DNA of 64,000 nucleotides from Desulfosporosinus sp. Tol-M (lineage in GTDB: Bacteria > Bacillota > Desulfitobacteriia > Desulfitobacteriales > Desulfitobacteriaceae), in NCBI GenBank assembly GCA_000770645.1, contig JQID01000123.1, positions 67,761-131,760 on the forward strand. Direction: 5' to 3'. The position numbers and the translations under genes are program-made. The notes beneath the pieces were generated by a model. That model was not told the origin of the DNA. It did not search any database and saw nothing but the letters and a program-made list of their open reading frames with translations. Positions 43,988 through 52,550 of the stretch are shown here, in pieces. Each line of letters begins with the position of its first letter. Positions within the stretch are counted from its first letter, which is position 1.

Positions 43988-45010
43988 CTATTTGCCAAAA
44001 GAACAACGTGGGTACGTGCAGACCGGGCATTCAAGACAAAGACCTCCTACTCCTAGCTTGACAATATCAAGGCGTGACAGTCGTTCACCAGTAAGGATGC
44101 GAGGTGCGATTAAATCAAAGACAGTTTTTTTAGAATACATGACGCACCCAGGTAATCCCATGATGGGGACATCTCCGAGGTAGGCAAGCATAAACATGGC
44201 TCCTGGTAGAACTGGTGCGCCGTAAGTGATAATCTCTGCTCCCATTTCTTTAATTGCTGCAGGGGTGACGTCATCCGGATCTACGGACATGCCGCCACTG
44301 ACTAAGATCATATCTGCCCGCTTACTTAGTTGTTTTCGAATGCTGCTTTGGATTAGGGGCACATCATCACTTGCCAACGTTTGCTCTAGAACGACAGATC
44401 CCCAGTTTTCAACTTTTGCGCGTAGTACGGGACTGAATTTATCTGGAATACGTCCATGATAGACTTCACTTCCCGTGATGACGATACCAACCTTCAAGTG
44501 TTTGAGAGGCCGCACCTCCAGAATAGGATTTGAAGACAGCCCGGCGATTTCCTCCGCTTCAATGATTACTTTCTCATTAATCATCAGAGGAACGACACGG
44601 GTACCAGCGATTTTGTCTCCCTTTTTGACGGGGTAATGATTGTGAAGCGTCCCGAGGATAACCCCTTCCAAAGTATTCAACGCTAAAATGCCATCTTCTA
44701 AGCCGTAAACAAGGCCGTCGTGGGCAGCAGTTAGGGTGATTTTTCCCTCTTTAGGCTCGTCAAGGACTATGCCGGGACCGGATACTGCTCGGGCGAGGCG
44801 CGCTGCCGCTTCATTTTCATGAATCAGGCCGGGTGTCTGATCCCAGACAAAAATATGTTCTTTCCCCATGCTGAGGAGAACTGGGATATCCTCCTCCTGA
44901 ACGACGTGCCCCTTGCGAAAACGGGGTCCTTTGAAGATACCAGGGATAATTTGGGTAATGTCATGGATCAGAATTGCACCAACAGAATCCAACACTTTGA
45001 TTTTTTCCAT
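43988..45010 (-). CDS. MoeA-like molybdopterin-binding protein with cysteine tail
   Basis: About 340 residues: an N-terminal MoeA-like part (SVGAILIHDITQI, RKGHVVQEEDI) and a MoCF domain (VGIVITGSEVYHGRIPDKF, LVSGGMSVDPDDV, MGLPGCVMYSK). The C-terminus has four cysteines in CLECPVCTYPRC (CxxCxxCx4C), able to bind a metal or iron-sulfur cluster. GGAGG lies seven bases before ATG 45010; an ATG at 45055 lacks a ribosome site. Such proteins are probably cofactor-binding or specialised MoeA paralogues; the reaction is unknown. The structured element copy A starts right after its stop codon. Confidence 0.83.
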   Translation of the reverse strand: MEKIKVLDSVGAILIHDITQIIPGIFKGPRFRKGHVVQEEDIPVLLSMGKEHIFVWDQTPGLIHENEAAARLARAVSGPGIVLDEPKEGKITLTAAHDGLVYGLEDGILALNTLEGVILGTLHNHYPVKKGDKIAGTRVVPLMINEKVIIEAEEIAGLSSNPILEVRPLKHLKVGIVITGSEVYHGRIPDKFSPVLRAKVENWGSVVLEQTLASDDVPLIQSSIRKQLSKRADMILVSGGMSVDPDDVTPAAIKEMGAEIITYGAPVLPGAMFMLAYLGDVPIMGLPGCVMYSKKTVFDLIAPRILTGERLSRLDIVKLGVGGLCLECPVCTYPRCSFGK

Positions 45011-45103
45011 GGGAGCCTCCAATACATCATGTAACATGCGTTTAGGCGTGAACACACACTGTTATTAAGCGCTGCCAATGATTCTGTATATTAACGATGT
45101 ATT

Positions 45104-45131
45104 AGTATAGCATACGATTAGAGGATTCAAA
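45104..45131 (-). promoter_or_regulatory. Candidate promoter of the MoeA-like gene
   Basis: On the minus strand TTTGAA (plus 45126-45131) and TATACT (plus 45104-45109) with a 16-base spacer, about 95 bases upstream of the start. The rest of 45132-45325 contains no gene; it must also hold the plus-strand promoter for yqeC. Confidence 0.45.
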
Positions 45132-45325
45132 AGAGTCAGTATATTAGAGGATTTCAAGCGTGATGAGGCACGAACTTCGTTACTCAAAAATGAATGTGGA
45201 GAAAGGACCTGGTATAGAAAAGAATTCCTCCCAATAGCTAAGGGGCCAAAGGAGAGAAACTTGAGCTTGGACTTTAGCTAACACTAGGAGTATACTAGTC
45301 GAAAATAATCGCAGGAGAAGAGAAC

Positions 45326-46183
45326 ATGGCCAGTTTAAAAACAGGGTTACCGAACAGTTGGGCGAGTGGCAGTATATGGGGCATGACAGGGCGTGTGCAA
45401 GTTGTTACGTTTATTGGAGCCGGAGGGAAGACGACCTGTCTGCGCTCGATCACTCAAGAAATTGACGCCGCTGGGCAGCGGGTTGTTGCAACGACCACGA
45501 CAAAAGTCTTTCCCGAGGAATCAATGAAGGGTTGGAAAAATCCCAATCCGCCGCCTTATGAACAAGAAGGTGCTTGTTTTTGGTATGTAGACGTGATGGA
45601 GGGAAACGGAAAGTGGATAGGGCCTCCCCTGAAAGCGGTCGATGATGCCATATTCGAAGATTTCAGTTTGGTTAAGAAAAAAGGAATTCAACCAGGGGTG
45701 CACGGGGAGATTACTCGTGGTGCCTTGGGTAGCAGCAAGCGTTTTTGGGTGATAGAAGGGGATGGAGCCAGGGGACTCAAGATAAAATGCCGCTGGGAAC
45801 CCCATGAACCGCAAATTCCACGGCAATCGGATTGTGTTGTCTTAGTGCTGGATGGCGGTTTGTGGGGGAAAGTCCTGCAGACCGAGCAAGTTCACAGACC
45901 GGCTGGTTGTCTCGATCTTCTTGGACACGTTTGGAACGCAGAGAAGGCTTGGCGTTATTTCTTGAGATCCCCCGTCTTTGCTCCCCAATATGGGCAAATG
46001 TCTTGGGTTATTCTCCTTAACGCGAAGGCTTTCAGGGATTCAGGCAAGCCTTTGCTTGAACTAAACCACAGGTGGACGGAAATTCAACGGGAAATTATAG
46101 AACTGAAATATCGGCCAAACCATTTGCGATTAGCTGCTGGGGATGCCAAGGAGGGGAAACTACAGTGGTTCGATTTGTGGTAA
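45326..46183 (+). CDS. yqeC: YqeC-family selenium/molybdenum hydroxylase accessory protein
   Basis: A 285-residue P-loop protein: GAGGKTTCLRS near residue 32, TTTTKVFPE, and the family hallmark EGDGARGLKIKCRWEPHEPQIP-like text (EGDGARG at about 148). YqeC is linked to maturation of selenium-dependent molybdenum hydroxylases and occurs with xdhC and mocA as here. AGGAGAAGAG precedes the ATG. Overlap with the next gene by 19 bases shows an operon. Precise biochemical role is not established. Confidence 0.87.
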   Translation: MASLKTGLPNSWASGSIWGMTGRVQVVTFIGAGGKTTCLRSITQEIDAAGQRVVATTTTKVFPEESMKGWKNPNPPPYEQEGACFWYVDVMEGNGKWIGPPLKAVDDAIFEDFSLVKKKGIQPGVHGEITRGALGSSKRFWVIEGDGARGLKIKCRWEPHEPQIPRQSDCVVLVLDGGLWGKVLQTEQVHRPAGCLDLLGHVWNAEKAWRYFLRSPVFAPQYGQMSWVILLNAKAFRDSGKPLLELNHRWTEIQREIIELKYRPNHLRLAAGDAKEGKLQWFDLW

Positions 46184-46896
46184 TGGCTGCCGGTCTGGCA
46201 ACCAGAATGGGGCAAGATAAACTCGTACTGCCTTGGAAGGACACGACGGTGCTTGGTTATGTGCTTCAGACTGTTTTGGAGGCAATCACCCTTCAAGAGC
46301 AACGTTTGTTGGTTGTATCCCCTCTCTCAGTGATCACTGAGATATACGTTGTCGCCAAACATCCTATAGAGACCTATCTTCCGGAAAATCGTATTCGGAT
46401 GTTCAATTCGTACGGTGGGGCTTGGATTCAAGTACCAAGTCCACAACCGCTCGCGGAGACGATTCGCTCTGGTTTACAAGACTTAAACAATGCGGTTCAG
46501 TGGATTGGATTCCTGCCCGGAGATCAAGTGGGAATTACGGTGCAAAGGCTTGCAGACTGCCTGCAGCAGCTGCAGCAGAATCTTCCGGATTTTCTGGTAC
46601 CGATTGTCGGGGATAAGGCGGGATCGCCCGTGTTTTTTCACCGGCAGTATGTTCCTGAACTTTTAGAGCTGCGAGGAGAACAGGGAGGTAAGGAAGTCTT
46701 ATACCGCTATCCTGAACGATGGCGGAAGTATCCGGTGGAAGAAAGTTTTTTTCAAGATGTTGATACTCCGGAGCAATACAATACTTTACGGGGACAAAAT
46801 AGGAAAAGGGGCAAGGCTAATGGAGAAAGAAGTTTATCTTGGACTGAAAAAAGTATTTCACCAAAAACTGGAGGCGGCCCTGATTACTGTAACTAG
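46165..46896 (+). CDS. MocA-like molybdenum cofactor nucleotidyltransferase
   Basis: About 243 residues, MobA/MocA-type NTP-transferase: AAGLATRMGQDKLVLPW (NTP-binding signature), FLPGDQVG with the metal Asp, and VGDKAGSPVFFHRQY. MocA attaches CMP to molybdopterin-molybdenum to give the MCD form used by hydroxylases. GGAGGGG at 46150 and GTG 46165 inside the yqeC end give the start; the longer upstream frame belongs to yqeC. Its C-terminal 25 residues overlap xdhC, with a basic, low-complexity end. Confidence 0.85.
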   Translation: MVRFVVMAAGLATRMGQDKLVLPWKDTTVLGYVLQTVLEAITLQEQRLLVVSPLSVITEIYVVAKHPIETYLPENRIRMFNSYGGAWIQVPSPQPLAETIRSGLQDLNNAVQWIGFLPGDQVGITVQRLADCLQQLQQNLPDFLVPIVGDKAGSPVFFHRQYVPELLELRGEQGGKEVLYRYPERWRKYPVEESFFQDVDTPEQYNTLRGQNRKRGKANGERSLSWTEKSISPKTGGGPDYCN

Positions 46897-47923
46897 TGTG
46901 CTGGGGTCATCTCCCCGTAAGCCGGGTGTGAAGATGTTGGTTTTTGCGGACGGGACAACAGTTGGAACTATTGGCGGCGGATGTGGCGAGGCCGAGGGAA
47001 GGAGGGAGGCCTTGAATGTAATAGCGGCGTACACCTCAAAGGTATATCATTTGAATATGACCGCGGACATCGCCCAAGAAGAGGGAATGGTTTGCGGGGG
47101 GATTATGGGATTATTCATCGATTACTTGGGTTCTCAAAGTCCCGTGGAACTAACCAATCTCTACATTGATTATCTGTCTGGTTTAGAAAGCTGCTATAAC
47201 CCCATACTGGTAACCGTAATTGAAGCGGCTGAGGAACGGTTCATAGGGAAAAAGCTGTTCCTCAAGAATAACGGAGACGTCTTAGGTGATCTTGGTTTAG
47301 AAGAACTGAACAGAGTTGCCTTAGAGAGTGCGAAGACAGATCTTCGAAGCCAGCCGCAATTAATTAGTTTGAATTCCGAGTTCGAACCATTCGTCTCCTC
47401 AGTGACGAAAGCGGCTTACCAATTATTGATAGAGCCCCCAACCACCGTCGTACAATTGTTGATTTTAGGTGCAGGACATATAGCGCTCCCCCTGGTAACC
47501 ATGGCCAAAATCATTGGATATGAGGTTACAGTAGTCGATGATCGTCCATCCTTTGCAAATTCTGCCCGATTTCCTACCGCTGATACAATAATATGCGATG
47601 ATTTTGAACGAGCTTTAGATGCTATCAATATTAATCCGCAAACGTTCGTTGTGATTATTACCAGGGGACATAGTTATGACAAAGTATGTCTGAAGAAAGT
47701 CATAAACCAACCTGCCTCATATATTGGCATGATAGGTAGTCGTAAAAGGGTTAAAGCGTTGCTTGCTAAATTGGAGGAGGAAGGAGTTCCGAACAGATTG
47801 CTGCAAAAGCTCCATGCTCCAATTGGTCTAAAAATTGGAGCAGAAACTCCCGAAGAAATAGCTGTCTGCATTCTGGGGGAGTTAATTCAAGTGCAAAGGG
47901 GAGCCGATAAGGAGGAAGATTAA
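46820..47923 (+). CDS. xdhC: XdhC/CoxF-family molybdoenzyme maturation factor
   Basis: About 367 residues. The N-terminal XdhC/CoxI domain carries TVGTIGGGCGEAEGR with the conserved Cys, and the C-terminal Rossmann domain has LLILGAGHIALPL and YIGMIGSRKRV. XdhC proteins bind the cofactor, help add the terminal sulfur and hand it to the apoenzyme. AAGGGG precedes ATG 46820. The stop overlaps the oxidoreductase start (TAATG), so its direct client in this operon may be the tungsten enzyme downstream or a hydroxylase elsewhere. Confidence 0.9.
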   Translation: MEKEVYLGLKKVFHQKLEAALITVTSVLGSSPRKPGVKMLVFADGTTVGTIGGGCGEAEGRREALNVIAAYTSKVYHLNMTADIAQEEGMVCGGIMGLFIDYLGSQSPVELTNLYIDYLSGLESCYNPILVTVIEAAEERFIGKKLFLKNNGDVLGDLGLEELNRVALESAKTDLRSQPQLISLNSEFEPFVSSVTKAAYQLLIEPPTTVVQLLILGAGHIALPLVTMAKIIGYEVTVVDDRPSFANSARFPTADTIICDDFERALDAININPQTFVVIITRGHSYDKVCLKKVINQPASYIGMIGSRKRVKALLAKLEEEGVPNRLLQKLHAPIGLKIGAETPEEIAVCILGELIQVQRGADKEED

Positions 47924-49656
47924 TGGGCGGATATACCGGAAAAATATTACGTATCAATCTTACGAAAGGGAAAACCGGCATTGAGCCTTTAAACATGGGA
48001 CTTGCCAGAAAATATCTGGGCGGGCGTGGGCTTGCGGGGAAAATGTTTTTTGATGAGGTAGCAGCAAATGTCGATGCGCTTTCTCCTGAAAACACAATTT
48101 ATATTGCTCCTGGAGTATTCACTGGAACGAACGCTCCATCGTCTGGACGCTTTATGGTTGTGACAAAATCACCGCTAAATGGAGTTATCTCCTCTTCAAA
48201 CTCCGGGGGGTATTGGGGGGTGCAGCTTAAGTTTGCCGGTTATGATATGGTCATATTGGAAGGTAAGGCTGGTAATCCTGTATACATTTCCATTAAAGAT
48301 GACTTAGTGGAAATCAAGGATGCATCCCAGCTTTGGGGTAAGGATGTTTATGCAACAACAGAGGCCTTAAAGCTGGAATTCGGGGATGAGAAGGCGAAAG
48401 TTCTAACCATTGGTCCCGCAGGTGAAAACCTTTCTTTGATGGCAGTGTTCATGAATGACCTCAATCGTGTAGCTGGGCGTAGTGGAGTGGGTGCAGTAAT
48501 GGGATCTAAGAATCTCAAAGCACTTATTGTTCGTGGAACTGGGAAAGTCGAAAATGCTAATCCGGATAAGATGAAAAATGTCTTAATTGCGGCTTTGGGC
48601 AAATTTAAGGGAAAAAGCGTAACAGGTCAAGGTCTTGGAGTGTATGATGCCGATCTAATCGGCAGAGAAACCATGCCGGCAAACCACTTGATCAAAAAAG
48701 ATGCTTGCTATCGTTGTCCGATTAATTGTGGTCGCCATAATAAATTGGAAGACGGCCAAGACATAAGCTCTAAACGGGAAACTAAATCGAGTTTTGGTTC
48801 TGACTGTGGCATCCATAATTATGAAGCGATTCATGCAGCCAATGATTTGTGCAACAAATTAGGGTTGGACTCGATTTCAGTCGGTTGTACCATTGCAATG
48901 GGTATGGAACTTGTTCAGCGTGGATATATAAAGCAAGAAGAACTTGATGGGACGCCACTTGAGTTCGGAAATGCTCAAGGAATGGTGGAATGGGTCCGGA
49001 AAATAGCTCACGCTGAAGGACTCGGAGCCAAAATGGCTCAGGGTTCATATAATTTCACTGAATATTATGGACAACCAGAGCTATCCATGACTTTGAAAAA
49101 ACTTGAGATTCCAGCCTATGATCGTCGGGGCATACAAGGACAGGGCCTCGAATTTGCAACCAGTAACCGGGGTGGTGGTCACGTTCGTGAGTACGGAGTT
49201 TCTCCGGAAATCTTAGGCTTTCCTCAACTAATTGATAAGGACTCGATTGAGGGAAAAGCAATGTGGGTCAAGATTTTACAGGATCTCTCAGCCGTCATCG
49301 ACTCCGTTGGAATGTGCTTGTTCACTTCAGTAGCGCTGGGTTATTATGATTATACGGCGATTTTCAACGCTGTGACCGGTTTCAATTATACAGATGCCGA
49401 ACTCATGGCTTGCGGAGACCGGATTTGGAACATTGAACGTTTACATAATTTACGGACTGGTATGACCACCGCGGACGACACACTTACTGAAAGTTTATTA
49501 AAAGTAGAAATTCCTGCGGGACCTTCAAAAGGAAGTATCCGCAAATTGCCTGAACTTCTCCCTATGTACTATAATGTACGTGGATGGGACGATGCGGGTG
49601 TACCAACTCCGGAATGTCTAAAAACCCTGGGAATCCAGGACTCAGATGGGACTTGA
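47923..49656 (+). CDS. aor: Tungsten-dependent aldehyde:ferredoxin oxidoreductase
   Basis: A 577-residue AOR-family enzyme: N-terminal GRGLAGKMFFDE and SSGRFMVVTKSPL, pterin-binding NDLNRVAGRSGVGAVMGSKNLKA, iron-sulfur cysteines C262, C265 and C269 (CYRCPINC) plus a fourth in GMCLFTS, and the AGP/RG-rich C-terminal part. It oxidises aldehydes to acids with ferredoxin, or runs in reverse, and normally holds a tungsten bis-pterin. The tungstate transporter on the opposite strand just downstream fits. AAGGAGG ribosome site lies in the xdhC end. Substrate is not predictable. Confidence 0.93.
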   Translation: MGGYTGKILRINLTKGKTGIEPLNMGLARKYLGGRGLAGKMFFDEVAANVDALSPENTIYIAPGVFTGTNAPSSGRFMVVTKSPLNGVISSSNSGGYWGVQLKFAGYDMVILEGKAGNPVYISIKDDLVEIKDASQLWGKDVYATTEALKLEFGDEKAKVLTIGPAGENLSLMAVFMNDLNRVAGRSGVGAVMGSKNLKALIVRGTGKVENANPDKMKNVLIAALGKFKGKSVTGQGLGVYDADLIGRETMPANHLIKKDACYRCPINCGRHNKLEDGQDISSKRETKSSFGSDCGIHNYEAIHAANDLCNKLGLDSISVGCTIAMGMELVQRGYIKQEELDGTPLEFGNAQGMVEWVRKIAHAEGLGAKMAQGSYNFTEYYGQPELSMTLKKLEIPAYDRRGIQGQGLEFATSNRGGGHVREYGVSPEILGFPQLIDKDSIEGKAMWVKILQDLSAVIDSVGMCLFTSVALGYYDYTAIFNAVTGFNYTDAELMACGDRIWNIERLHNLRTGMTTADDTLTESLLKVEIPAGPSKGSIRKLPELLPMYYNVRGWDDAGVPTPECLKTLGIQDSDGT

Positions 49657-49719
49657 TGTACGGAATTAGGTGTGTGAATTCTCGATTTCGTGACGGTTAG
49701 TCAATGGATAAAGCTTTGA

Positions 49720-49742
49720 GGGGGACCTTTTGAGGGTCCCCC
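49720..49742. terminator. Hairpin between convergent aor and tupC
   Basis: GGGGGACC (49720-49727) pairs perfectly with GGTCCCCC (49735-49742). No T run on either side, but its place between convergent genes suits a bidirectional terminator. Confidence 0.55.
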
Positions 49743-49762
49743 TGGGATTGGATGATACGTTA

Positions 49763-50479
49763 TTATGTAGAGAAGTGCTCTAGAAAACGCTCGACATCTT
49801 CTTTTTGAGGACCCTTGAGTAGTTGAGATGGAGATCCTTCAGCCTCAACTTGCCCATTCAGGAGAATCAAGGCTCGATTAGTTAAATGTGCAATGTCCTT
49901 AAAATCGTGACTAACGAGCACAGTCGTCGTTTGAGTTGATTTAAAAACTTGACCCAAGTCAAGACGCAGCCCCTCTTTGGTTGGGGCATCTAAGGATGAA
50001 AATGGCTCGTCTAAAAACAGAATGTCCGGCTCCAGGGCAAAGGCTCGTGCCAGGCTAACGCGTTGGGCTTCTCCGCCGGAGAGTGACCGTGCTAATTGTT
50101 TAGAAAGATGGCTTACCCCAAATTGTTCCAGCCAATAATCCACCCGTTCCCGAACTATCCCTTTGCTGAGGCCTCGAATTTTTAATCCGATGGCGACATT
50201 GTCAAAAACGCGTGTGCTTAATAAGAGGGGTTCCTGAAAAACAAAAGCAATTCTGCGACGAATAGGAAGCGGGACGCGCTTTGGAACGGATTGGCCCTGA
50301 AAATAGAGTAAGCCGGATGTCGGGGTTTCCAGAAAGGCGAGGATTTTTAATAAACTGCTTTTACCGGATCCGTTTGGTCCGATGAGACCTACGCATTCCT
50401 TAGGAAACAAGTGAAAATCAATATTTTGCAATATGGTTTTATGGTCCTTGATCCAGCTTATCTCCCGAGCTTCAAGCAC
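49763..50479 (-). CDS. tupC: Tungstate ABC transporter ATPase
   Basis: A 238-residue ABC ATPase: Walker A GPNGSGKSS, Q-loop FVFQEPLLLS, signature LSGGEAQR, Walker B ILFLDEP and switch VSHDF. It powers the TupAB importer. It directly follows tupB with no gap. Specificity for tungstate comes from the binding protein and from the neighbouring tungsten enzyme, not from this subunit. Confidence 0.9.
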   Translation of the reverse strand: MLEAREISWIKDHKTILQNIDFHLFPKECVGLIGPNGSGKSSLLKILAFLETPTSGLLYFQGQSVPKRVPLPIRRRIAFVFQEPLLLSTRVFDNVAIGLKIRGLSKGIVRERVDYWLEQFGVSHLSKQLARSLSGGEAQRVSLARAFALEPDILFLDEPFSSLDAPTKEGLRLDLGQVFKSTQTTTVLVSHDFKDIAHLTNRALILLNGQVEAEGSPSQLLKGPQKEDVERFLEHFST

Positions 50480-51181
50480 TTATGGACCTCCTTGCTGTTT
50501 TTGTTGGAGAAGGGTTAAGCCCAAGGTTGCCCCATAGGCTAGTAAGCATAAAATGATACTTAAGGCAATAGCGATGTCGAAATTGCCCTTGGAAACTTCC
50601 AAGACAGTTGCTGTTGTAAGAACGCGAGTTTGGCCTTGGATGTTTCCACCTACCGCCATAGATGCCCCAATCTCCGAAACAATGGCCCCAAAACCGGCAA
50701 TAATTGCAGCAAAGAGTGAAAAACGGACTTCTTTAAGAAGCAACCAAATATACTGGCAGCGAGTTGCGCCCAGGGCCTGTATTTGGAGCCTAAGTTTGGG
50801 GTCGGTTTGTTGAAGAGCGGCAGAGGTTAAGGCGGCAATAATGGGAGAAGCAATGATCGCCTGGGCAATGATAATGGCTGTTGGGGTATACATGATATTT
50901 AAGAATCCAAAGGGTCCGGAGCGCCAAAGAAAAATTGAGACCCATAGTCCTACGACCACCGGTGGCATGCCCATCCCTGTATTGACGACACTTAAGACGA
51001 AGCGATGTCCTGGAAAGGGTTTAAGAGCTAAAAGTGTACCGAACGGAATCCCGATAAGCAGGCTTATTAACGTTCCAGTACCTGATACTCTAAGGGTTAG
51101 AAGCGTTATCTCAATTACCCCGGGATCTCCGGTTATCAGAAGGTGAATGGCGGCTAGGATTCCTTGCCAGATCATTTCCAT
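50480..51181 (-). CDS. tupB: Tungstate ABC transporter permease
   Basis: About 233 residues, five or six membrane segments, with the permease signature EVRFSLFAAIIAGFGAIVSEIGASMAVGG region and MGMPPVVVGLWVSIFLW. It is the TupB type, short single permease. AAGGGAA lies nine bases before ATG 51181; the frame opens eight codons earlier without a ribosome site. A 14-bp hairpin separates it from tupA. Confidence 0.9.
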   Translation of the reverse strand: MEMIWQGILAAIHLLITGDPGVIEITLLTLRVSGTGTLISLLIGIPFGTLLALKPFPGHRFVLSVVNTGMGMPPVVVGLWVSIFLWRSGPFGFLNIMYTPTAIIIAQAIIASPIIAALTSAALQQTDPKLRLQIQALGATRCQYIWLLLKEVRFSLFAAIIAGFGAIVSEIGASMAVGGNIQGQTRVLTTATVLEVSKGNFDIAIALSIILCLLAYGATLGLTLLQQKQQGGP

Positions 51182-51278
51182 GCGATTATTTTCCCTTCGG
51201 TGCAAGAATTAGGATACTTACTTCAGGTGGAGTTTAACTCCATCGGAAGTATAGTTAAGCTTATCCAGAGAGATAGCG

Positions 51279-51317
51279 TTACTAGGACTCCCACTGAAAA
51301 AGCGGGAGTCCTGGTAA
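51279..51317 (-). other. Hairpin between tupA and tupB
   Basis: TTACTAGGACTCCC (51279-51292) pairs with GGGAGTCCTGGTAA (51304-51317) with one mismatch. No T run on the minus strand. It can stabilise the tupA 3' end or attenuate tupBC, giving more binding protein than permease. Confidence 0.65.
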
Positions 51318-51347
51318 CGGTTAGCCATCGGAAAGCTGACTTACTTA

Positions 51348-52229
51348 TTAGAGATCTTCCATCTTTTTACCTGCATCAGGATAGAAGAGAGCCTCACCGT
51401 ATTTATCTTTGCCAAAGTCGCCAATGAGTTTTTGAGTATTTGCATTAATCATATATTCGACGAAGGCTTTGGCTCCGGCAGCATTGACCTTTGTGAATTT
51501 TTCAGGGTTTACCTGCATGACATGATAAATGTTGAGCAGAGCCGCATCCCCTTCAAGGAGGATGTCAAGTTTTAAATTTTTCTTTGTTGCCAGATAAGTT
51601 GCACGATCCGTGAGGGTATAGGCGTCTTTTTCAGAGGCCATGGTCAGTGTTTGGCCCATGCTCGAACCACTCTCCAGATACTTACTTCCGGATGGCTTAA
51701 GACCGGCCTTCTTCCATAATGCTTTTTCCATTTTGTCTGTTCCGGAATCATCTCCACGGGAGACAAATGTTGAGGAACTGGCATTAATGGCGTTGAAAGC
51801 GTCGACGGCTGTTTTTGTTTCTTTGATTTTTGCGGGATCAGCAGTTGGACCTACAATAACGAAATCGTTATGCATCACCAGCTGATAGTTGATGGCTGTT
51901 TGATTATCGACCAATTTCTTTTCCGAGGCAGGAGCATGGACCAGCAAAACGTCAGCTTCGCCTTTTTCCCCCATGGCTAAAGCAGCACCCGTGCCATTAG
52001 GAATGGTTTTTACCTTATAGCCTGTCTTTTTCTCAAAATCAGGTACGAGCACATCGAGTAAACCACTATCAACTGTACTTGTGGTGGTCGCTAAAATAAG
52101 GTCGGGATTTGCAGGTTTTGGAGTATCAGTCGCTTGTGGTGTTGGAGCTGCTGTTTTTCCACACCCGACGACGATCATCAAGATGGCAATCAAAAGTAGT
52201 GACAAGCCAAGTTTAAGTTTTTTTTTCAT
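51348..52229 (-). CDS. tupA: Tungstate-binding lipoprotein
   Basis: A 293-residue lipoprotein: signal peptide ending in the lipobox VVGC (Cys near residue 23), a Pro/Thr linker, then ATTTSTVDSGLLDVLVPDFEKK, the TTTS oxyanion motif of TupA/WtpA-like proteins, plus SRGDDSGTDKMEKALW and SMGQTL. It captures tungstate (or molybdate) outside the membrane. AGGAGGT precedes the ATG. Its upstream region contains structured element copy B on the same strand, a possible regulator of this operon. Confidence 0.92.
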   Translation of the reverse strand: MKKKLKLGLSLLLIAILMIVVGCGKTAAPTPQATDTPKPANPDLILATTTSTVDSGLLDVLVPDFEKKTGYKVKTIPNGTGAALAMGEKGEADVLLVHAPASEKKLVDNQTAINYQLVMHNDFVIVGPTADPAKIKETKTAVDAFNAINASSSTFVSRGDDSGTDKMEKALWKKAGLKPSGSKYLESGSSMGQTLTMASEKDAYTLTDRATYLATKKNLKLDILLEGDAALLNIYHVMQVNPEKFTKVNAAGAKAFVEYMINANTQKLIGDFGKDKYGEALFYPDAGKKMEDL

Positions 52230-52344
52230 TTCTTTTTACCTCCTAAAATATATATATTTTTTCTATACGCTTTACCTCTGCGTTCTTCCACGTCGCAAGC
52301 CTCGTCGTAGCCAAGCCAAAGAATGAAATGATATTGCATAGAGT
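52230..52344 (-). other. tupA leader between element B and the start codon
   Basis: About 115 bases with the AGGAGGT ribosome site near 52240 and an AT-rich run (ATATATATATTTT) just upstream of it. I see no clear -35/-10 pair, so tupA may be read from the regulator gene upstream through element B. Confidence 0.4.
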
Positions 52345-52550
52345 ACGTTCCATCCCCCGGCGACCCAAGCCTGAGGAAGTTTCTTAGCTTAGGGAGCACG
52401 GAGAGAGGAATTGCGTCAGTGTGCGTAGTCGATAAGGCGTGAAGAAACACATTGGTCGCACATTCAGTGAAGCCCAGAGGTTATGTGTTTTAGCCTTGGC
52501 GGCAAGTGAATAGCAATGGAACGTGTGTGACTGTGCTAAGAAACTCCCTC
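52345..52550 (-). ncRNA. Structured repeated element, copy B
   Basis: Homologue of copy A. Helices: ACGTTCCAT 52345-52353 with ATGGAACGT 52516-52524; AAACACAT 52445-52452 with ATGTGTTT 52483-52490, compensated relative to copy A; GAGGAAGTTTCTTAGC 52373-52388 with GCTAAGAAACTCCCTC 52535-52550 (one mismatch, G-U on the minus strand). The first and last helices interleave, so they form a pseudoknot or exclude one another. A GCCCAGAGGTT block is shared by both copies. The element starts exactly after the regulator's stop codon and lies before tupA on the same strand. Function and family unknown. Confidence 0.65.

Noticed and set aside
52345-52550. Known molybdenum/tungsten cofactor riboswitch
   Set aside because: I could not recognise the family's conserved sequence blocks, and copy A lies with no gene downstream on its strand. 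Left as an unnamed element.
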